From positions 5,888,663 to 5,952,662 of the forward strand of contig NC_133221.1 of the NCBI RefSeq assembly GCF_040436345.1: 64,000 nucleotides of DNA, given 5' to 3'. Both the position numbers and the translations under genes were made by a program. Source of the DNA: Pagrus major. Its lineage: Eukaryota > Chordata > Actinopteri > Spariformes > Sparidae. Shown here one piece after another: positions 60,401 to 64,000 of this stretch (its first letter is position 1; each line of letters starts with the position of its first letter). Under the pieces are notes generated by a model. It saw only the letters and a program-made list of their open reading frames with translations, searched no databases and was not told the DNA's origin.

Positions 60401-61894
60401 GAAAACAACATCACGTGTCCTGATGTGATACCAGCGAAAGTCTGGATGAGTGTCCACGTTCAGTGTGAATCGCTGTACGACTGCACTTTCCCTCAGTTTA
60501 TCTACATGCAGCCGCGCTGGTGTTTACAGTTCGGCCCGCTCCAAATTAGGCTTCGAGCTTCCTTTTGCATATTGTGCATTTTTGAGTGGGCTGGAAAGTG
60601 CCGGGCTCATTTAGCCTCTGGATTTTTTTTTAATATTTCAAGATGTACTCTTCCCATCTGTTTCCTCCTCTGTGGGGAAGGAATTTATAGTGGGATTACA
60701 TTAGCCGACTTCATATTTAATACACATTTACTAGCGAGGAGCTTATTGCCAAGGAGGGCCCGGGCTTCGTATTGGGGTTCTGTTCCCGCTCATGTATAAA
60801 GAACTATAAGGATTTGCTTTTAATGGTGCCAAGAACATCTAAAGCGAACCACGCTGAATTCATCCGGTTCATCTGGGTTCATCTTCGGAGGACGTTTCTC
60901 CTTGTGTTTCTGGAGGATCTGCATCTCCAGCTGCATGGAGCTGGAAGGGATTTCGCTCTTGTTGCTTCTGCTCTATTTCAGACTGACCTCCTTCCTTCTT
61001 GAATCTGTGTCAGCGGCCCTTCTGTTCAGCCAACAGCGCTCCTCCCCGAGACGGCGACTTTTGGCCAGTTAAGGGCGGGGGAACGCACCATTATTGTGAC
61101 TGAAAAAAAAAACACTTTGTTGATGTCAAGCTGGTCTCCATCTCTTTGCGTCCAGTCATGCGGCAGCAAACTGCAGCTGATATCATTTATGGATGTTTTC
61201 TGCTGCATATTTCAGGTCTGAACCACAAAAAATGTTACTCATAAAGCCCTGCGCCCTGTTTGGCATCAATTTAATGACCTCTGCTTGTGATTTCCACATT
61301 AGACGCATTAAAATCATGCTCCGCCGCCACCTCTCCCAGCCCATGTGAGTTTATTCTGCTATTTTAATTTTCATCCGCGTTCAGTGATTTAATGACCGAG
61401 AACAGCTCAGTGGCACGATGTCTGCTGGTGTTTCCAGCATCCCGTTAAGGGCGTTAGCGAGCTCCGAGCGCTGCCGCTAACAACTCCAGGTAATGAAAGT
61501 GACGGGGGGATTAAAGCAGCAGTGTGTAGTTTGATGAGCCCGTGTGTCTTAATCAGGGATTGGCCCACATTCGCCTGCTCAAATCCCTGGACGGCAAAAA
61601 GGTGTCACACCTGGAGGCTTAGCGTCCAATTGGTGTCATCCCGACGTGACGGACTGCAAACAGATCTAATAATACGTGCGGCAATATGATTTCTTAATCA
61701 CGGCGTTGTTGCCCTCCCACCGAGAAGGCTCAGCACCATTAGCTGAAAAAAGGCTTTCATCTTTTTTTAAATGGGACCAGATGAAGGGCTTTTGCCGGTC
61801 GGAGCCTCGGAGCGCAACCAGGCTCCAGAGCATGTAGGGCAGCCGCCGGAGGGCCGCTGCACATAGGTTATCATTATGGTGTTTGAAGAAATAT

Positions 61895-62100
61895 ACACTC
61901 AGTCAGTCTGTTAGGTACACCTAGCTAGAACCAGTGCAGTCTAATGCGACAGTGCTGCGATAAATCCTCCCTTCATGAAGGTTGTGATAGTCCGTTTTCT
62001 TCAGAACTGTTTTAGAGAGACATTGCTGCAGGCTTCTCAGTAAATGTGCAGTGTGCAACAGATAAAAAGGTCTTCCAGGTGGACCTAGTGTCGTCAAAAG
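61895..62100 (+). repeat. Fish repeat with TTAGGTACACCTA start
   Basis: CAGTCTGTTAGGTACACCTAG followed by CAGTGCAGTCTAATGCGACAG TGCTGCGATAAATCCTCCC and GAAGGTTGTGATAGT. The TTAGGTACACCT head followed by GCA-TCTAATGCAA-like sequence is a recurrent fish interspersed repeat. The open minus-strand frame across it has no family features. Confidence 0.55.
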
Positions 62101-64000
62101 AGTAGTACCGTGACAGCACCACAGTAGATGGACCTCAAATAAAAAGGGCAGCGTTTGCAGTTGCAATGCAGGAAGTTGGATTGAGATCTTCATCTCTCTC
62201 AACATCACAAATAGGTGAAGCGCCATCCTCCTCTCCAGACCTGGAGCTGAAACATTATGAGAGAGCGTTTCTGTTTTAATCAGCACACTTTTTCCACTAG
62301 CGGCCCAGGAAACTCACACACTAATTGCACGCATTGTAAATCACTCTTGTGACGCTATTCAGCCAATGAAATCTGTATGTTGCATTAAGAATTGTGTTTT
62401 GAGTCGGACACAGAAGACAGATGAGACGAGAGACGGCGATCGGAGGAAACAGACAGCGAAAATAGAGCTTTTAATCAAGAACAGACCCTCGTGTTTACTT
62501 CCCACGGATAGTTCAAAATCTGTGACTCATACCTGACATGCTGGTGACTATTAAAAGCAGCAGTGTGACTCGCCGCTACTCACATGTTGCGAGCGAGCGT
62601 TCTCACTCAAATCTGAAACTGAGGGCTCAGGAAATAAAATATTGTCTGTGGCACAGAGGACGTCTTTGAGTTCGAATTATTTTCTCTGAGAATCGTCTCA
62701 GATTTGGGACTCTTACATTAAATCAGACAGAAGGAAATGAAAGTGTACCGTAAATAAGTTGTGATTTCTTGGACGGAGACAATCTGTCTATTAAGGCCCG
62801 GCCTGGTGTCTCCAACACATGAAGCACGACTCCAGGGACGCTTTCTGCTGGTGGACAGTCAAAAACAACACGTTGTACATTTCAAAATGATGTTTCTGAG
62901 GTTGTAGACATGTTCGTGTGTGACAGCGCTGCAGCAGGTATTATACTGTGTCTGTTTGTACGTTCCATATCCAGGAAGTTAATTGATGATTTGCGTAAAT
63001 GGAGGTTAATCCCCGGTGAATGCTGTAGGACGCAGAAATGATGTCATCCCTGAGCCCCTTTTGTGTTGACTGAGGGGGGGGGCTTCGCCACATGAGCCCT
63101 GGCTGTCCCTTCTCATTTCATTTTAATGAATTGCGAGACGTTTCACACACTGCTCGCACAAAGAGCTTTTGAAAAGCAGGGTGCTGCATGCCGAACACTG
63201 TGCTAATCTGCTCCTGACGGACATCCTGAGAGATGACAAAGACCTCGATCAGTCAGCCGAGTGTGAACAGTTTATAAAGTGAGACGAGAAAGCTCGCGGC
63301 CGCGACTCCGTCCTCAGTTCCTCTTCTTTTCTCTTTCAAATCAGCCATCCGGTGTTGCCACAGGTTGCGCATGCTGCGCCGCAGACATTGAATCAGCACT
63401 ATGGCAACATCCAGATCCCTTAAATGATGGATGAGTTTGTAGTAAATTGGTATTAGTATTCCTGTCACAACCTCGTGGTGAAGGAGACCAGCAATGACTC
63501 AATGCGAGGAAGGGAGGAGTCCGAAAACAAGAGCCGGGCCAGCGAGTGCAGAATCAAACGCACGCTGGAAACTGAGCAGATTTCTGACGCTGATAATCCA
63601 AACCTTTGGTCTTACTTCACAGTGCGGGTGAACAAAATCGGCATTTGTTTTCCCCGAGCAGATTGGATTATGGTGGAGAACGAACATCTGATCTCAATTC
63701 TGTTTGCCTGTAAATATCAAATGTCTCCAACAGCTTGGAAGAGAAAATCCACTTTTTCCTGTTGATATGTAAGAGAAGGGCTCCAATTTGCCCGGAGACA
63801 GGCTCGATCATGTGCTCAGGCCCGTCTACAAACACAAGAGATGTGTTGGAAGTTCGTGCAGCAGAGCATTGATAATGACAGGAATCCCTTCATATCTGTA
63901 ACAGTATCATCTGTGCACCTTCAACCCTTCCTGACCCTGCACGGAGGGAGTTAAGCCTTCAGCTGCAACGTGACTCCGTGGAGGCCGGCCCGGTTATGCC

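Larger units (their letters stand above)
54589..64000 (+). other. acap3: acap3 intron 1, continuing past the right edge
   Basis: More than 9.4 kb without a recognised exon. The first 1.6 kb is full of TATCGG-type repeat fragments. From about 57.5 kb on it is richer in unique-looking sequence, with GC-rich patches near 58.0, 59.1 and 61.0 kb. Such long first introns commonly hold enhancers; no specific one can be named from sequence alone. Confidence 0.6.

Noticed and set aside
61921-62286. A 121-codon minus-strand open frame in acap3 intron 1
   Set aside because: It starts inside a TTAGGTACACCTA-type repeat and the translation has no recognisable domain, splice context or codon pattern.
1-64000. 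CRISPR array, bacterial operon, integrase or phage-like system
   Set aside because: The short direct repeats present are microsatellites or minisatellites without unique spacers of constant size, and all recognised genes are intron-bearing vertebrate genes.
1-64000. Retrovirus, LTR element or Polinton fossil
   Set aside because: No reverse transcriptase, integrase or capsid-like frame and no paired long terminal repeats were recognised apart from one LINE-like remnant at about 34.4-34.8 kb.

Overview
The window looks like a chromosomal segment of a ray-finned (teleost) fish. Its genes are split into many short exons with GT-AG introns and encode vertebrate proteins. The introns and spacers are AT-rich and full of dinucleotide microsatellites and of the short palindromic or SINE-like repeats common in teleost genomes. 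All gene calls rest on translating exons by eye, checking that splice phases join, and recalling vertebrate family sequences. No alignment or database search was run.

Layout: (1) 1-10.5 kb, minus strand: the 5' part of vwa5b1 (seven coding exons from the start codon to the MIDAS motif of the VWA domain, plus a likely noncoding first exon near 10.2-10.5 kb). The rest lies left of the window. (2) 12.9-18.9 kb, plus: complete ddx19, a DEAD-box mRNA-export helicase. (3) 21.0-21.7 kb, minus: ubxn10, a UBX-domain cilium factor in one coding exon. (4) 24.0-25.0 kb, minus: cptp, ceramide-1-phosphate transfer protein. (5) 26.1-37.3 kb, plus: complete ints11, the Integrator endonuclease, head to head with cptp. 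(6) 37.4-39.1 kb, minus: an intron-less-coding class A GPCR resembling the platelet-activating-factor receptor. (7) 40.7-44.3 kb, plus: a short RING-PHD protein resembling the N-terminal part of PHRF1. (8) 44.3-54.3 kb: gene-poor spacer made largely of diverged repeats. (9) 54.3 kb to the right edge, plus: promoter, first coding exon and the start of a very long first intron of acap3.

The gene set recalls two parts of human chromosome 1p36: VWA5B1-UBXN10 (1p36.12) and INTS11-CPTP-ACAP3 (1p36.33), with ddx19 and the GPCR inserted among them. The products act in unrelated processes (mRNA export, snRNA processing, lipid transfer, cilia, GPCR signalling, Arf GTPase control), so the neighbourhood is conserved linkage rather than a functional unit. 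No retroviral, Polinton or toxin fossil, CRISPR array or rRNA/tRNA gene was recognised. I did not find a convincing new biological system. The best leads are the short RING-PHD gene, the uORF-bearing GPCR leader, the divergent second exon of ddx19, and several well-delimited nonautonomous DNA elements.
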